Source: Glycine soja (lineage: Eukaryota; Streptophyta; Magnoliopsida; Fabales; Fabaceae). Taken from it: DNA of 64,000 bases. How positions within the stretch are numbered: the stretch's first letter is position 1; the number at the start of each line of letters is the position of its first letter. The translations under genes were made by a program, and so were the position numbers. This document shows, in pieces, positions 1 through 10,668 of the stretch. Location: NCBI RefSeq assembly GCF_004193775.1, contig NC_041021.1, positions 21,544,632 to 21,608,631 of the forward strand. The letters run 5' to 3'. A model generated the notes under the pieces. It was not told the DNA's origin and did not search any database. It saw nothing but the letters and a program-made list of their open reading frames with translations.

Positions 1-82
1 TAGTAGTGATGATTAATCATATTAGATGTGTTTAGCATAGACATAGATTTTTTTTAAAGAAACTAGTCTAAGTTATGTTCTG

Positions 83-214
83 GTAATCGATTACCATCCA
101 TTGTAATCGATTACACAAGAACAGACAGCCTGTAATCGATTACAACATCCTGTAATCGATTACCAGAAGGCTCATTACTCCTGTAATCGATTACCAAGCC
201 TTGTAATTGATTAC
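83..214. promoter_or_regulatory. Six 12-bp palindromes (GTAATCGATTAC) arranged as three pairs
   Basis: Copies start at 83, 103, 132, 152, 183 and 203; the last reads GTAATTGATTAC. They form three pairs with an exact 20-bp offset inside each pair. The same word, again in three pairs offset by 20-21 bp, is found in the LTR of this element (2200-2394). A binding array for a dimeric transcription factor is an inference from the palindromy and regular spacing. Confidence 0.7.
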
Positions 215-228
215 AATTCGTCTTCGTC

Positions 229-236
229 TATAAATA
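229..236 (+). promoter_or_regulatory. TATA box (TATAAATA) of a putative internal promoter
   Basis: A consensus TATAAATA lies 15 bp past the last palindrome of the array and 181 bp before the ATG at 417. The intervening sequence is C/T-rich like a plant 5' leader and contains no upstream ATG that I noticed. It suggests that the 3' ORF is transcribed from its own promoter rather than only from the LTR. Confidence 0.5.
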
Positions 237-416
237 CTCACGAAATCAAAGCTGCTGCACAGCCACAGCCTCCTTTCACGCCTCCTCCATACCTAAAACT
301 TCAAATCTTCGTATCTCACTCAATTCTTCACCAAATCACGTCCCGTAAAGCCGAATCTTCCTCTTTTTCACTCCTCTTTCACTTCCACCAATTAAAATCC
401 ACTAAAACTTCATCAA

Positions 417-1556
417 ATGGCAGAGCCATCAAAGAAGAGAAAGGGATCATCCTCCACCGCCACTGCTGCTGCCCATCGCCGCCACGAGCCATCTGAAGCA
501 TCCACAACACCTATTCATCCATCTTTATCATCTCCAATATCATCCACATTGTTTTCTTCCGATGATCAGTGTCTACGGTACCTCTCTCAATTTTCTTCTA
601 GGATCATCTTAGACCCTAAGTACCTAGATGTAGAGTTCTTTAATGATGAAACGTTTGATTGCTATCAAGTGTTTCAAAATTCTGGCCTTGTTGATTTCAT
701 GTCATTAAAACTGCCACATTATCCTGAACTCTTAAAGGTCTTCTACTGCAATTTGAAAATTCAGGATGACATTGTTTCCTCTGAGGTGCATGGTATTCCT
801 ATGATCATTGATCAGTCCTTATTCTTTTCTTTAACTCATTTACCCAGTCAAGGTGCACCTTTTAAGGGCACCATTGTTGATGACTGGAAATTTGATTATT
901 CTAGTCATGATGCTCGCCACATGGTCTGCAATGATCAGGCTGAAATGACCGGTAGATTGCTGGCCAGATCATTAACTTTTGATAATCGCATCATGCACTA
1001 TATAATTGTTTGAATTTTACTTCCCCTGTCTTCAAATTTAGCACAGGCCTCTGAGGAGGATTTGATTCTGATGTGGGCTTTTCTCACCGGTCGTCAGATC
1101 GACTGGGCCCATTTGGTTCGGTACCGAATGCATAAGGCATTACGGGCCAATGCACCTCTACCTTATCCACAGTTGATAACTTTGTTTCTGCGTCATTTTC
1201 AAATTCCGCTTGATGATGAGCCATTTGTTCAAGTCAAGCGTTCCTTTGCAATTGGTGCTGGTGCTGTGACTTCCTTTGGTTACCGTAAGGATCAGAATGG
1301 TCAATGGCTGAAGAAAGACACACTCCCTCCTCAAGATGAGTGTACTCCTTCACCTCCTCCTCAGCGTGAAGATTCAGCACTCCTGAATGAAGTCCTTATC
1401 GAATTACGAGGTCTTCATTCTTATGTTGGTGAACGTTTCGACTCATTGGATACACGCTTTGCTGGCATGGATATTCGCCTCACACAAGTTGAAGAAGATG
1501 TCTCATTCATCCATACTTGCTTTGATCCACCACCACCGCCTCCATCATCCTCTTAG
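417..1556 (+). pseudogene. Accessory ('env-position') protein of the SIRE-type element, one in-frame stop
   Basis: One reading frame of about 380 codons, opened by ATG at 417 and closed at 1554-1556, is split by a single in-frame TGA at 1011-1013; both halves stay in the same frame. The N-terminus is basic and Ser/Thr-rich (residues 1-50). A globular middle carries a FYCNL motif, a VHG turn and a PYPQLITLF motif. The C-terminus has a short heptad-like helix (around residues 325-365) and then a Pro-rich tail. The middle matches, block by block, the accessory protein of the Ogre element at 46689-47948, and looks like the 'putative plant transposon protein' family. No signal peptide or membrane segment is seen, so an envelope role is not supported. 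Function unknown. Confidence 0.75.
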
Positions 1557-1957
1557 ATTCATTGTTATTATTATTATGACTAAGTCTTATTAGTAATTAA
1601 GTATTATCAGTACTTTGTTTTTATCGTCGTGTATTTGGCTTTTTGTTGCACTAGTTATTGTACTCTTGCACTATTATTCTATTTCTGGACTTTGCTTTGG
1701 TTGGTTATGACATGTATGGATTTCTTTTGGTTTACTGTTTGCCCTGTTTGGATTTTGATTATGTTGCTTAGTTCTTTTTGATGTTGCCAAAGGGGGAGAG
1801 AACTTGAGAGAACTTGGGTTAGAAATCAATTATCAATTAGAAATTTATCATTAAGTAAAGTTAGGCATACATGCCAAAAGATAGGGGGAGTAAGGGTTGT
1901 GTGAACGTGCTATCATCTTGTATATAGTTTGTCTTGATTTCAGGGATTGTCATCATC
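1557..1957 (+). other. 3' untranslated region of the SIRE-type element
   Basis: About 400 bp of T-rich sequence between the accessory ORF and the polypurine tract, with no ORF. It holds two extra purine runs, AAAGGGGGAGAG near 1790 and ATAGGGGGAG near 1880, which resemble the functional tract at 1958-1970 and may be decayed or secondary copies of it. Confidence 0.5.
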
Positions 1958-1970
1958 AAAAAGGGGGAGA
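1958..1970 (+). promoter_or_regulatory. Polypurine tract (plus-strand priming site)
   Basis: AAAAAGGGGGAGA ends one base before the TGTAGAC start of the 3' LTR. Such a tract is where plus-strand DNA synthesis is primed in LTR retroelements. Confidence 0.8.
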
Positions 1971-1971
1971 T

Positions 1972-3064
1972 TGTAGACAAAGGATCAAGCCGATGTTTTG
2001 ATGATGCCAAAAGATCACATGCGTCTCAAAGCTTTATTCAAGACAAAGAAACTAAAGATATTCAAGATGGATGATCAAGACAAGTCTTTAGAGTCTTAGA
2101 AAGGGTATATTAAATAGGAAGGGAATTCCAATTGAAGTAGCAAAAGGTTTGGCCAAGAAATTTAAGTTAAAAAGTCTTTTTCAACAAATTTACTCTCTGG
2201 TAATCGATTACCAGAGGATGTAATCGATTACCAGTGGCCAAAAATGATTTACAACAACTATTAAAATTTGAATTCAAAATTTGCCCTATGTAATCGATTA
2301 CACATATATGGTAATCGATTACCAGCAGTTTCTGAACGTTTTAATTCAAATTTTAAAGCTTGTAATCGATTACACATATACTGTAATCGATTACCAGAGC
2401 AGATTTTCAGAAAATATTCTCAACAGTCACATCTTTTTGTGTGGTTCTTGAATGGCTATCAAAGGCCTATATATATGTGACTTGAGACACGAATTTGCTA
2501 AGAGTTTTTCAGAACAAAAAAGTCTTATCCTCTTATAAAGCAAAATCGTTTTATCCTCTTACAAATTCCTTGGCCAAATTACTTGTGATTCAATAAGGAA
2601 TTATTTGAGTGCTCAAATTGTTCAATCTATCTCTTTCAAGAGAGATTTCTTCTTCTCTTCTTCTTCATTCTGAAAAGGGATTAAGAGACCGAGGGTCTCT
2701 TGTTGTGAAAGAATTCTAAACACAAAGGAAGGGTTGTCCTTGTGTGTTTAGAACTTGTAAAAGGAATTTACAAGATAGTGGAACTCTCAAGCGGGTTGCT
2801 TGGGGACTGGACGTAGGCACAAGGGTGTGGCCGAACCAGTATAAATCTGAGTTTGCATTTTCTATTCCCTTAAACTCCTTTATTTATTATTGTTTTATAT
2901 TCATATTCAAATTGTTCTATTTGAATCAATATTTAAGAAATTCATTATTAAGGGAATTTATAACTTGAATAGAAAGTGAAATAGAATTTTTAATTAGGGA
3001 AATAAGTTGTAATATCTTAATTCAACCCCCCCTTCTTAAGATATCTGAGGCCACTTGTCCAACA
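1972..3064 (+). repeat. 3' LTR of the SIRE-type element
   Basis: A 1,093-bp LTR bounded by TG (TGTAGACAA) and CA (GTCCAACA). It aligns along its length with the solo LTRs at 6207-7271 and 20824-21900. U3 holds six GTAATCGATTAC palindromes starting at 2200, 2220, 2290, 2311, 2362 and 2383. A TATATATA box lies near 2468. The right half has a run of C before the conserved end, CTTAAGATATCTGAGGCCAC. Confidence 0.85.
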
Positions 3065-3595
3065 TCATTTCCTCTATTTTAAGTCAACCCAATGTTTCCA
3101 AAATATGTTCTTTTATCAATTTGTGCATTTATCCGAGTCTATCTTGGGCGTTCAGAAAAACTTTCACAGCATTTACCCTTCAGGTGTACAAACATTTTTT
3201 TTCAAAAGCTAGCTATGCTTAGCGAATTTTTTCCTTCAAATAAAAGTTGGAAGTTATCTCTTTTCAAAAGAATGTTGGTTTTTCAGCTAGACAACTTATT
3301 TTTCTTTTTTCTCTTTTCCTTTTTATCATGCGTTTATTTCTTTTCCTTGTTTTTTTTTCATGAGGTATTTTGCTACCTAAACATGTGTATATTTTTGTGA
3401 GGTATTTTTGCTATATACATGCATATCCAAGGTATCTTGCTACCTAAACATACATATATATATTTTGTGAAGTATTTTTTTGTTTACATACATGCATATC
3501 TAAGGTATTTTCACTACCTAAACATACATATACATATTTTGTGAAGTATTTTTTTGTTTACATACATGCATATCTAAGGTATTTTCACTACCTAA

Positions 3596-3634
<39 letters not shown>

Positions 3635-3869
3635 TATATATATATATATATATATGGTATGACTACCTTCCGAGTTTGTGCTTGTTTTATTCAGATTCCT
3701 AGGATCATGAGCAACTAGGCGTGTCCTACTCTAACTTGAGAAACAAAGGTGATCAAATAACAAGCAGAGATTTAAAAGGTACTAGGTTAGGTACTAGGTT
3801 GCCTCCTAGTAGCGCTTCTTTAACGTCTTGAGCTGGACGCCTGATGACTTGTCAATCATGGACCTAGTA
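3065..3869 (-). other. 3' untranslated DNA of copy A with ~73-bp tandem repeats
   Basis: No credible gene. From about 3360 to 3600 a unit containing CATGCATATC and GGTATCTTGCTACCT recurs with a period of 72-74 bp; copy B has the same array at 17950-18275. Each unit holds a small AGGTA/TACCT inverted repeat. It is followed by a microsatellite. Confidence 0.6.
3599..3655. repeat. (AC)n-(AT)n microsatellite
   Basis: About 30 bases of CA repeats run into about 22 bases of AT repeats, near the right-hand edge of the ~73-bp repeats of copy A. The matching place in copy B has only a few AT repeats, so this expanded after the copies separated. Confidence 0.9.
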
Positions 3870-4700
3870 CTTTGCTTACCTTTGGCTTTGGACTTGGTCA
3901 CCTATTGGTCGGCCATGTGTCATAGGCAATACTCTAACCTTTTTGTGGATGAGCTGAGGGGCTCTAGAGGTGGCGGTGGTGCATTTGTTGCCTGCTACTG
4001 GCCATCCCTAGGCTGCTGTGGTGTTTCGCCTTGCGCCTCCCTGGGGGCGCAGTACCTCTTGATGAAAGCTTGATTAGTAGGGGGCTTGATGACCTTGTTG
4101 GGGGTGACGGGCACTCCGTAGAATTGACAGAGGCCCGTAATCAGAGCTGGAAACCCCAGGACCCCGTTGGACTTCTCCGAGTCCACTGGGTGTCTTGCGG
4201 GCGCGATCCCTGCAAACAATAGATGACATCAGAAATCAGTTTGAACCATATGCATACTTACCTATGTCGCGATGGCATGACCTTGCGGGGGGGGTACGGG
4301 CACCCTGTGGACTGATAGAGGCCCGTAACCAAAGTTGGAAACCCCAGGGCCCTGTTGGACTTCTCCGGGTCCACTGGGTGTCTTGTGGGCGCGACCCCTG
4401 CAAATAGCAGATGGCATTATAAATCAGTTGGAAATAATGCATACCTACCTATGTTGGGACAACACAGACCAACTGATACTTCCGCAGGGGGAGATCGGCA
4501 TTACGGTCACTGGCAGAATATTGCTAAATAGCAACGCCATTTATATCTGTGTAAGAGTGGTCATGTTGGTGCGCATGATCCACACTCATCTCTTTGCAGT
4601 GGCACGGGTGAAACCTTGCCCCGGTATGCACAGTAGCTACGCGATAGCCTTCCTCTGGTTGTGCTTGCACAGTTGGCCCTCCTTTGAGATCAAGGGGTGG
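3870..4700 (-). pseudogene. Accessory-ORF remnant in copy A, with a 188-bp tandem duplication
   Basis: Minus-strand translation gives pieces clearly homologous to the intact protein at 46689-47948, for example FPALITGLCQ (near 4150), a QLL/CIPGQ-type block (near 4620) and the PPTNQAFIKRYC block. A segment recurs about 188 bp apart (TGTCTTG at 4191 and 4379). Because 188 is not a multiple of three, the duplication itself destroys the frame. The N-terminal third of the family is absent and is replaced upstream by the 24-bp minisatellite. Not functional. Confidence 0.75.
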
Positions 4701-4800
4701 CCCGGGAAAAAGAATGGTTGAAGGGAAATTACTGGTCCCTTAACCGGGAGCCCAAGTCTTGGTTAAGAATTAAGGGCAGAGGACCTAAAATCCTCTTAAG

Positions 4801-5356
4801 GTGTGGATATGGAGCCCACTGAAAGTGAGGACGCGTAGCCCTCTAAAGATGAGGGCGTGCAGCCCTCTGAAGTTCAGGACGTGTCACCTTTTGAAGACGA
4901 GGGAGTGTAGTCCTATGATGGCGAGGACGTATAGTCCTCTAAAGGTGAGGGCGTGTCGCCCTCTAAGGGCGATGGCGTGTGGCCCTTTGAAAAGAGGGAC
5001 ATGTAGTCCTCTAAAGGCAAAGGCGTGTAGTCCTCTGATGGCGAGGACGAGTAGTCCTCTGAAGGTGAGGACATGTAGTCCTCTGAAGGCGAGGGCGTGT
5101 GGCCCTCTGAAGGCGAGGACGTGTAATCCTCTGAAGGCGAGGACGTGTAGTCCTCTGGAGACGAGGACGTGAAGTCCTCTGAAGGTGAGGACATGTAGTC
5201 CTCTGAAGGCGAGGGCGTGTGGCCCTCTGAAGGCGAGGACGTGTAATCCTCTGAAGGCGAGGACATGAAGTCCTCTAAAGGTGAGGGCATGTAGTCCTCT
5301 AAAGGCGAGGACGTGAAGTCCTCTGAAGGTGAGGACATGTAGTCCTCTGAAGGCGA
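4801..5356. repeat. 24-bp minisatellite of copy A, about 23 units
   Basis: The unit is close to CCTCTGAAGGCGAGGACGTG plus TAGT. Since 24 is divisible by three, several frames stay open on both strands, giving 8-residue repeats such as SPSEDYTS (minus) and SPLKARTC (plus). The ORFs are a by-product of the period. Copies B and C have about 12 and 9 units. Confidence 0.9.
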
Positions 5357-6201
5357 TAGGTACTAGTACCCAAGGGTCCATCCTTATGAGAAATCAAGAG
5401 ATCGACTCATTGAGAGGGTTGGTCATCCCAAATTCACAAGATTTTGGACATTAGATGTAGGAAATCTATGCAGTTAACATGATTTTTAGGGATGCAGATG
5501 CATGCAACCTTTGTTGTGAAATTTGGTAAATGCGGACTTCATATGAAATAATGCAATGTAATGGAAAGTTGTGCAATGTTCATGTCATTCTTTCCTTGTT
5601 TTGTGATTTTGATTTTGATTTAATTTTTTTGGAAAACACAGATTGACTGTCCTTTTGAAAGAGGTGATAATTCATGCAACCTCATCCTATCTTTTTGCAA
5701 ATCTCTTCGGGAACTCCTTCAGAGTGTATGTTCTGTTTGATTTAGTCACTTGACCATTTTGGAGTGACGGCAATGGAGCCATTTGACGTTTAATCAATCC
5801 ATATAAATCTAAGGTTTGTCCCCCCCTTTTTTTTGTTTAAAAACATCGACGGGTGAGAACATTTGATCTGCCCCTATGTTCACTTGGGACTCATGCACAA
5901 TGCCCCTCATTGCCCTAGTGTAAGGCTTTGAGGTACCAATTGTTATCTTTTGTCATGACCTTGTAGCAGGGAACCTATGGGGTGAGAACTTCTAATCTGC
6001 CCCTAGGTTCGCTTCAGATTCATGGACGGTGCCCCTCATTGCCCCAGTGTAAGGCTTTGAGGTACCAATTGTTGTCTTGTTTTCACAACCTCGTAGTGAG
6101 GAAGAATGAAAGAAGCAGTTGATTCTTGCAAAAATAATTTTCCAAGGACAAGAAATAGTTGAAGGATTTTTTTTTTCAGTTGATGGATTAAGTCAAATGA
6201 C
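5357..6201 (-). other. Noncoding internal region of copy A with ~125-bp tandem repeats
   Basis: No ORF worth reporting. Two adjacent diverged units of about 125 bp (roughly 5845-5965 and 5966-6100) each contain GAAC-TCTGCCCCTA-GGTTC and CCCCTCATTGCCC blocks. Copy B has three such units (20350-20725) and copy C two (28078-28330). This stretch and the minisatellite occupy the place where pro-pol would be in an autonomous relative. Confidence 0.6.
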
Positions 6202-6206
6202 TCCTA

Positions 6207-7271
6207 TGTAGAAGCAAGATGTTTTGATGATGCCAAAGGATCAAGTGCTTCTAAGTTTTATTCAAGACAAGAATCCAAGAAAATCAAGATATAGGATCAA
6301 GTTGATCTCTAAAATCTTAGGAAGAAGTTTCCAAATTGAAAAAAGAAAAAGGTTTGGCCAAAGAATTATATCTAAATCATTTTAAATTGAGATTCACTCT
6401 CTGGTAATCGATTACTAGCAGCTGAAAATGTTTATAACAATTACTAGAAATTTGAATTCAAAATTTATAATGTGTAATTGATTACACATGGATGGTAATT
6501 GATTACCAACAATTTATTGAACGTTTTTAATTCAAATTTTAAAGCCTGTAATCGATTACACCAGTCTTGTAATCGATTACCAGAGGGAATTTTCAGAAAA
6601 TAATTTCCAAGAGTCACATCTATTCAAATGGTTTATGAATGGCCATCAAAGGTCTATTTATATGTGACTTGGAAACACGAATTTAAAGAGAGTTTTCATT
6701 GCCCAAAAAGTTTTATCCTCTCAAAAGATTAAGAGAGTTTTTCTGAACTGAAATGTCTTATCCTCTCAAAAAAATCCTTTGGTCAACCACTTGCATATTC
6801 AGTAAGGAATTTTGATTGATCTTCATTATACAATCTATCTCTTTCAAGAGAGATTTCTTCTTCTCTTCTTCTTTCTTCTGAAAAGGGATTAAGAGACCGA
6901 GGGTCTCTTGTTGTAGAGGAATCCTAAACACAAGGGAAGGGTTATCCCTGTGTGGTTCAGACTTCGTAAAAGGAGTTTTACAAAGAGAGTGGAAAATCTC
7001 AAGTGGGTTGCTTGAGGACTGGACATAGGCACGGGAAGTGGCCGAACCAGTATAAATCAAGTTTGCATTCCTCTCTTCCCTTAAACTTCTTTTATTTATT
7101 GCTATTTATCTTTTGCTTTAAAGAAGTTTATTTTGAATTGTCTTTTGAGTGATTCATGTTAAGGGTGCATTGTTAATCCAAAAAGAGAGAGTGAAAGTTC
7201 AATTGGGGAATAGTCTTTGTATCTTAATTCAACCCCCCCTTCTTAAGATAACTGAGGCCATTTGTCCAACA
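6207..7271 (+). mobile_element. SIRE-type solo LTR in copy A, TSD TCCTA
   Basis: A 1,065-bp LTR from TGTAGAAGC to GTCCAACA, flanked by the perfect 5-bp target duplication TCCTA (6202-6206 and 7272-7276). No internal region remains, so it is a product of LTR-LTR recombination. It keeps palindromes at 6403, 6474/6494 and 6548/6569, the last two as pairs 20 and 21 bp apart. The same insertion with the same TSD occurs in copy B (20824-21900). Confidence 0.95.
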
Positions 7272-7276
7272 TCCTA

Positions 7277-7727
7277 TTCTTGATAACTCACTTCTCTCTA
7301 AAAAGACAAACTTTCCGGAATGATAAAATGAGGTCACATGAACGTCTTGAAAACACAGTCAATCAAAATTTTTTTATTTTGAAACTTATTTGTTTTGAAC
7401 TTTACTCGTCGTTTTACAACACCCCCACCAACGTGCAAGACGAGTAATTTCTGATTGAACGGTCTTGGAAGTCAGCACTCAGGAGCGCATGTCGCTCGAG
7501 CAAACAAAACCAATGGCTTACACTCACATTCCGATGGAAGTTGAATAAGCAAAGATGTGTTTGTGAGAGGATGAGAGAGACAAGGATGTCAAATTCATCC
7601 ATTTTAGCATTGTAACCGTGGTTTATAATAATGGCATACACTTGAAAATCCTGATGAGTCATTAGAGACGTCTAACAACGGCTTTCAAAATTGCCCCATG
7701 TGTGGCATCTCTTGTCAATGTCAGGAC
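7277..7727 (-). other. Noncoding DNA downstream of the copy A gag
   Basis: Homologous to 21906-22380 in copy B and 28435-28810 in copy C. The minus-strand ORF 7414-7662 has no match to any Ogre protein seen here and is not kept in the other copies. Nothing else identified. Confidence 0.5.
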
Positions 7728-8780
7728 TTACACGCGATTCTCTTCAAATTTCAGCCAGCCCACATCAATTAGACTTTACACCTTACGCTTCAGGGTTATA
7801 CAATGCTCAATGGAATGCCCCGGGGCTCCTCCATGATGAGCACACGTTGCGTTCGAGTCGTACCCTCAGAAAAATGGAGGTTGAGGAAACCTAGCAGGGG
7901 TTATGGCTACCATTGCAGTATCAAGTAGATAATGGAGCAAGTTAGCATAGGACACCAGGATTGGGGTGAATTCTACAGGCTTTTTGCTGCAAAATTCCTT
8001 CCTTGGTTGGTGTTTTGGCTTGTGCTAAAGGTGGTGTTTAGCATTGGTTGTGTGGAAGGTGGGTTTTGTGGTTGATTTAGGGATGGCCTTTGTGGATAAC
8101 TGGGTGGTGGGTAAGGAGAAGGGTTGTTATTGGCTGAGTAATGACATTGTTTGGCTGGTGGGAATTTTCCATGTAGGAATGGCAATCGCAACATGGGTTT
8201 CTCCTTCATTCTCACCCTCTTCATTTGCCCCAGTTTTCTCATTCGTCCAAGTAGGATGATTAAATTTGCCTTTTTCAGACTCGCTTCGATCCTTTCATCG
8301 GCGAAAACTAAATCAGCAAAGCTTGAAGGTGTGTACCCCACCATTTTTCATAGTAGAACATTGGTAATGTGTCTACTATCACGGTTATCATCTCTCTTTC
8401 CATTATTGGGGGTGCCACTTGGGTTGCCAGGTCTCTCCACCTTTAGGCGTATTCTTTGAAAGATTTGTGCCCCTTTTTGCACATGTTTTGTAGTTGCATC
8501 CTATTCGGAGCCATATCAGAATTGTACTGATACTGCCTAACGAAGGCAACCATTAGGTCCTTCCAAGAATGGACTCGGGAAGGTTTCCAATTAGTGTACC
8601 AAGTAGCAGTTGTCCCAGTAAGACTTTCTTGGGAAAAATGTATCAGCAGTTTCTCATCTTTTGCGTATGCCCCCATCTTCCGACAATACGTCTTTAGATG
8701 GTTCTTGGGGCAAGTAGTCCCCTTGTACTTGTCAAAGTCCAGCACCTTGAACTTGGGAATGACCATGTTTGGGTACTAGG
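7728..8780 (-). pseudogene. gag remnant of copy A, C-terminal part
   Basis: Minus-strand translation shows the Ty3/gypsy capsid block (FDKYKGTTCPKNH, then CRKMGAYAKDE, then SWKDLMVAFVRQYQYN), followed by the segment ending FADLVFADERIEASL and a Pro/Asn/Gln-rich linker. A zinc-knuckle-like TCAHHGGAPGHSIEHC motif (around 7785-7840) retains both cysteines. Frameshifts separate the pieces. The frame ends at a TAA near 7728, where homology to the intact element stops, so protease and everything after it is missing. The N-terminal half lies beyond the LTR insertion at 8781-10668. Confidence 0.8.
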
Positions 8781-10668
8781 TGTCATACCCTAATTTCGTC
8801 CGGGGACTATTGCTTGATGGCATGCAACCTTTGATTGACCGCTTCGAAGTACTTGGCATCCTTTGTTGCACAATGTGTGAAGTCCCGAGAAGTGTCGGAA
8901 ATCAAAAGGAAGCGTGGTTACGCAATCCGTGAAATTCCGTAATGTGACGGAAACCAAAAGGAAGTATTGTTACGCAATCCGTGAGTTTTCGTAACTTCTT
9001 CGAAAGCTAAAAAAGAGCAAATACATGATCCGTAAGGTTCCGTAACCTTACGGAAAGAAAATAAGTATCGTTACGAAATTCGTAAAGTTTCGTAACGTTA
9101 CGGAAAAAGAATCACCAAAAAAAAGCAAGGGGGTGTATTTAGTAAAATGGGGGGTGCAAATAGTAATTTTCGAATCTGGGCCCTTCTAGAGGGTTTTGGG
9201 CAATTTCTTGCTTAAGGTGGAAGCAACCAAGCTCGCCTGGGTGAGCTAGGTGGCAACCACGTCCCCCATTTTGTTAAAAAATGGGCTTCCGGGGCTTCCG
9301 GGACACCCGTAATGCTTCCGTAAAATTCCCATAACCCTAAGTAAGCATATTTCACTTAATATTGGTGAGAAGGAAGAGAAAAAAGAAGAAAATCAAGTCC
9401 TATAGGCTTCCGTAACTTTTCCGTAAATTGCGAAAGAAGGGGGGTGAACTTATAAAAAATGGGGAGGTGCAAATAGCAAATTTGAAATTTTGAAATTGGG
9501 CCTTCCAGAGTGTTTTCGATGCTGGATTGCTTCTGGAGGAAGCAACCCTGGGCGAGCTTGGCGGCAACCTCCTCCCCCTTTTTCCTATAAATAGGTTGAA
9601 GGGGGTTGTTCTAAGGGCCTCGGATCCCCCTGTTGATGTATTTCAGCTGTTTTGGGTGAAAAAAATTGTTTCCGTGAAGAAAATCCAAGCCGAGGTGCTT
9701 CCGTAACGCTTCTGAAATGTTTCCGTAAGCAAATCCGTGAAGGTTTTCTTCCGTTCTTCTTCGTTATTCACCATTCTTCATCCGTTCTTCGGTCTTCAAC
9801 TGGTAAGTACCCCAAACCGAGCTTTTCAATTCATTCTATGTACCCGTGATGGTCCCCATGTGTTTCGTGTATTTTTATTCTCGTTTTCATTTACTTTCCG
9901 TACCCCCTTTTGATGTGCTTCAATAATTTATTTAAGTCATTTCTCGCCTAACCAAAAAATAAAATAAATTTCCACCGTTCATTTGGTTTGTAATATCCGT
10001 TAATTTCTGTTAAAATGAAATTCGACCGTTCGGTCGTGCCGTAACCACGTTGGAAATAAAAAAAGAGGTAAAATAATAATATAATAATCAAAAATATTTT
10101 TTAGTAAAATATAGCGAAAAAATCAATCGGACATTTCTCTTTGAGATTTCTCTTTCTTAATTGAATTGACTAATAACTAAAGTGAAACTAAGGCTAAAAT
10201 CAACCTGCAAAGTCAAGCTTGTCCACAAAAAATCACTAAAAAAGGATTTGAAAAATTCAATATCTCAGTTTTTCCTACCAAGTAAATGGATCATTTTTAA
10301 GGTCCAACGCCTTAAAATGATCACCTTTCAAGTAAAAAGAATCGCTTGATTCACCCTTAAAAAAGAACTACGTAGGTCTGATTTTCTCTTCGATGGAGGG
10401 TACGTAGGAGCAAGAGCCCCGCTTTTGTCGACCTCAAAAATAAAAAAGGAAATAAAAGTTAAGATAACCCAATTTCACAATTCTAAAAAATAGGTTGTTG
10501 TCCTTTGAGACAAACGTGAGAGGTGCTAATACCTTCCTCAAACGTAAATACAACTCCCGAACTTAGAATTTTCATTTTGACCGGTTTCCTTCGGTTTTTC
10601 CGACCTTTTCCACAAATAAACGTTGGTGGCGACTCCGCCCATCTTTCCTCCTTTGGAAAGCGCACCCG
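8781..10668 (+). mobile_element. Ogre-family solo LTR inside the copy A gag, right end deleted
   Basis: Starts TGTCATACCCTAATTTCG exactly like the LTRs at 32821 and 52103 and follows them along its length, with a TATAAATA box at 9586-9593. It stops at CGCACCCG, about 42 bp short of the normal TTGCGACA end. About 15 bp of host gag present in copies B and C are also missing there, so a small deletion removed the LTR end, its flank and any TSD. It is visibly more diverged from the 32.8 kb LTR than the two LTRs of that element are from each other. Confidence 0.9.

Larger units (their letters stand above)
1..3064 (+). mobile_element. SIRE-type Ty1/copia LTR retrotransposon, 3' part
   Basis: The 3' end of an LTR retrotransposon whose gag-pol and 5' LTR lie outside the window. 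Visible in order are a promoter-like region (83-236), an accessory ORF at the env position (417-1556), an untranslated stretch, a polypurine tract (1958-1970) and a 3' LTR (1972-3064). A large 3' ORF followed by an A5G5-type tract and an LTR starting TGT and ending CCAACA is the known arrangement of the SIRE/Maximus lineage in legumes. The lineage is inferred from layout and LTR style, because no RT is present to confirm it. The 3' TSD would be TCATT (3065-3069) but cannot be checked. Confidence 0.75.

Noticed and set aside
417..1556. Viral envelope glycoprotein in the SIRE-type element
   Set aside because: No signal peptide, membrane segment or cysteine-rich ectodomain is visible, and the closest match in the window is the non-membrane accessory protein of the Ogre element.
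4200..4440. A conserved intron in the antisense accessory ORF (GTAAGTATGCA to TTTGCAG)
   Set aside because: The intact protein at 46689-47948 reads through the same place as coding sequence (HVAQLIADAI), and the antisense copies still show the matching residues, so the splice-like ends are probably mutations or coincidence.
4801..5356. CRISPR-like array
   Set aside because: Direct 24-bp repeats without unique spacers, in plant retrotransposon DNA.
4801..5381. Overlapping ORFs of 123-165 aa through the 24-bp repeat, on both strands
   Set aside because: They result from a repeat period divisible by three without stops; no initiation context and no conservation of one frame across copies A, B and C.
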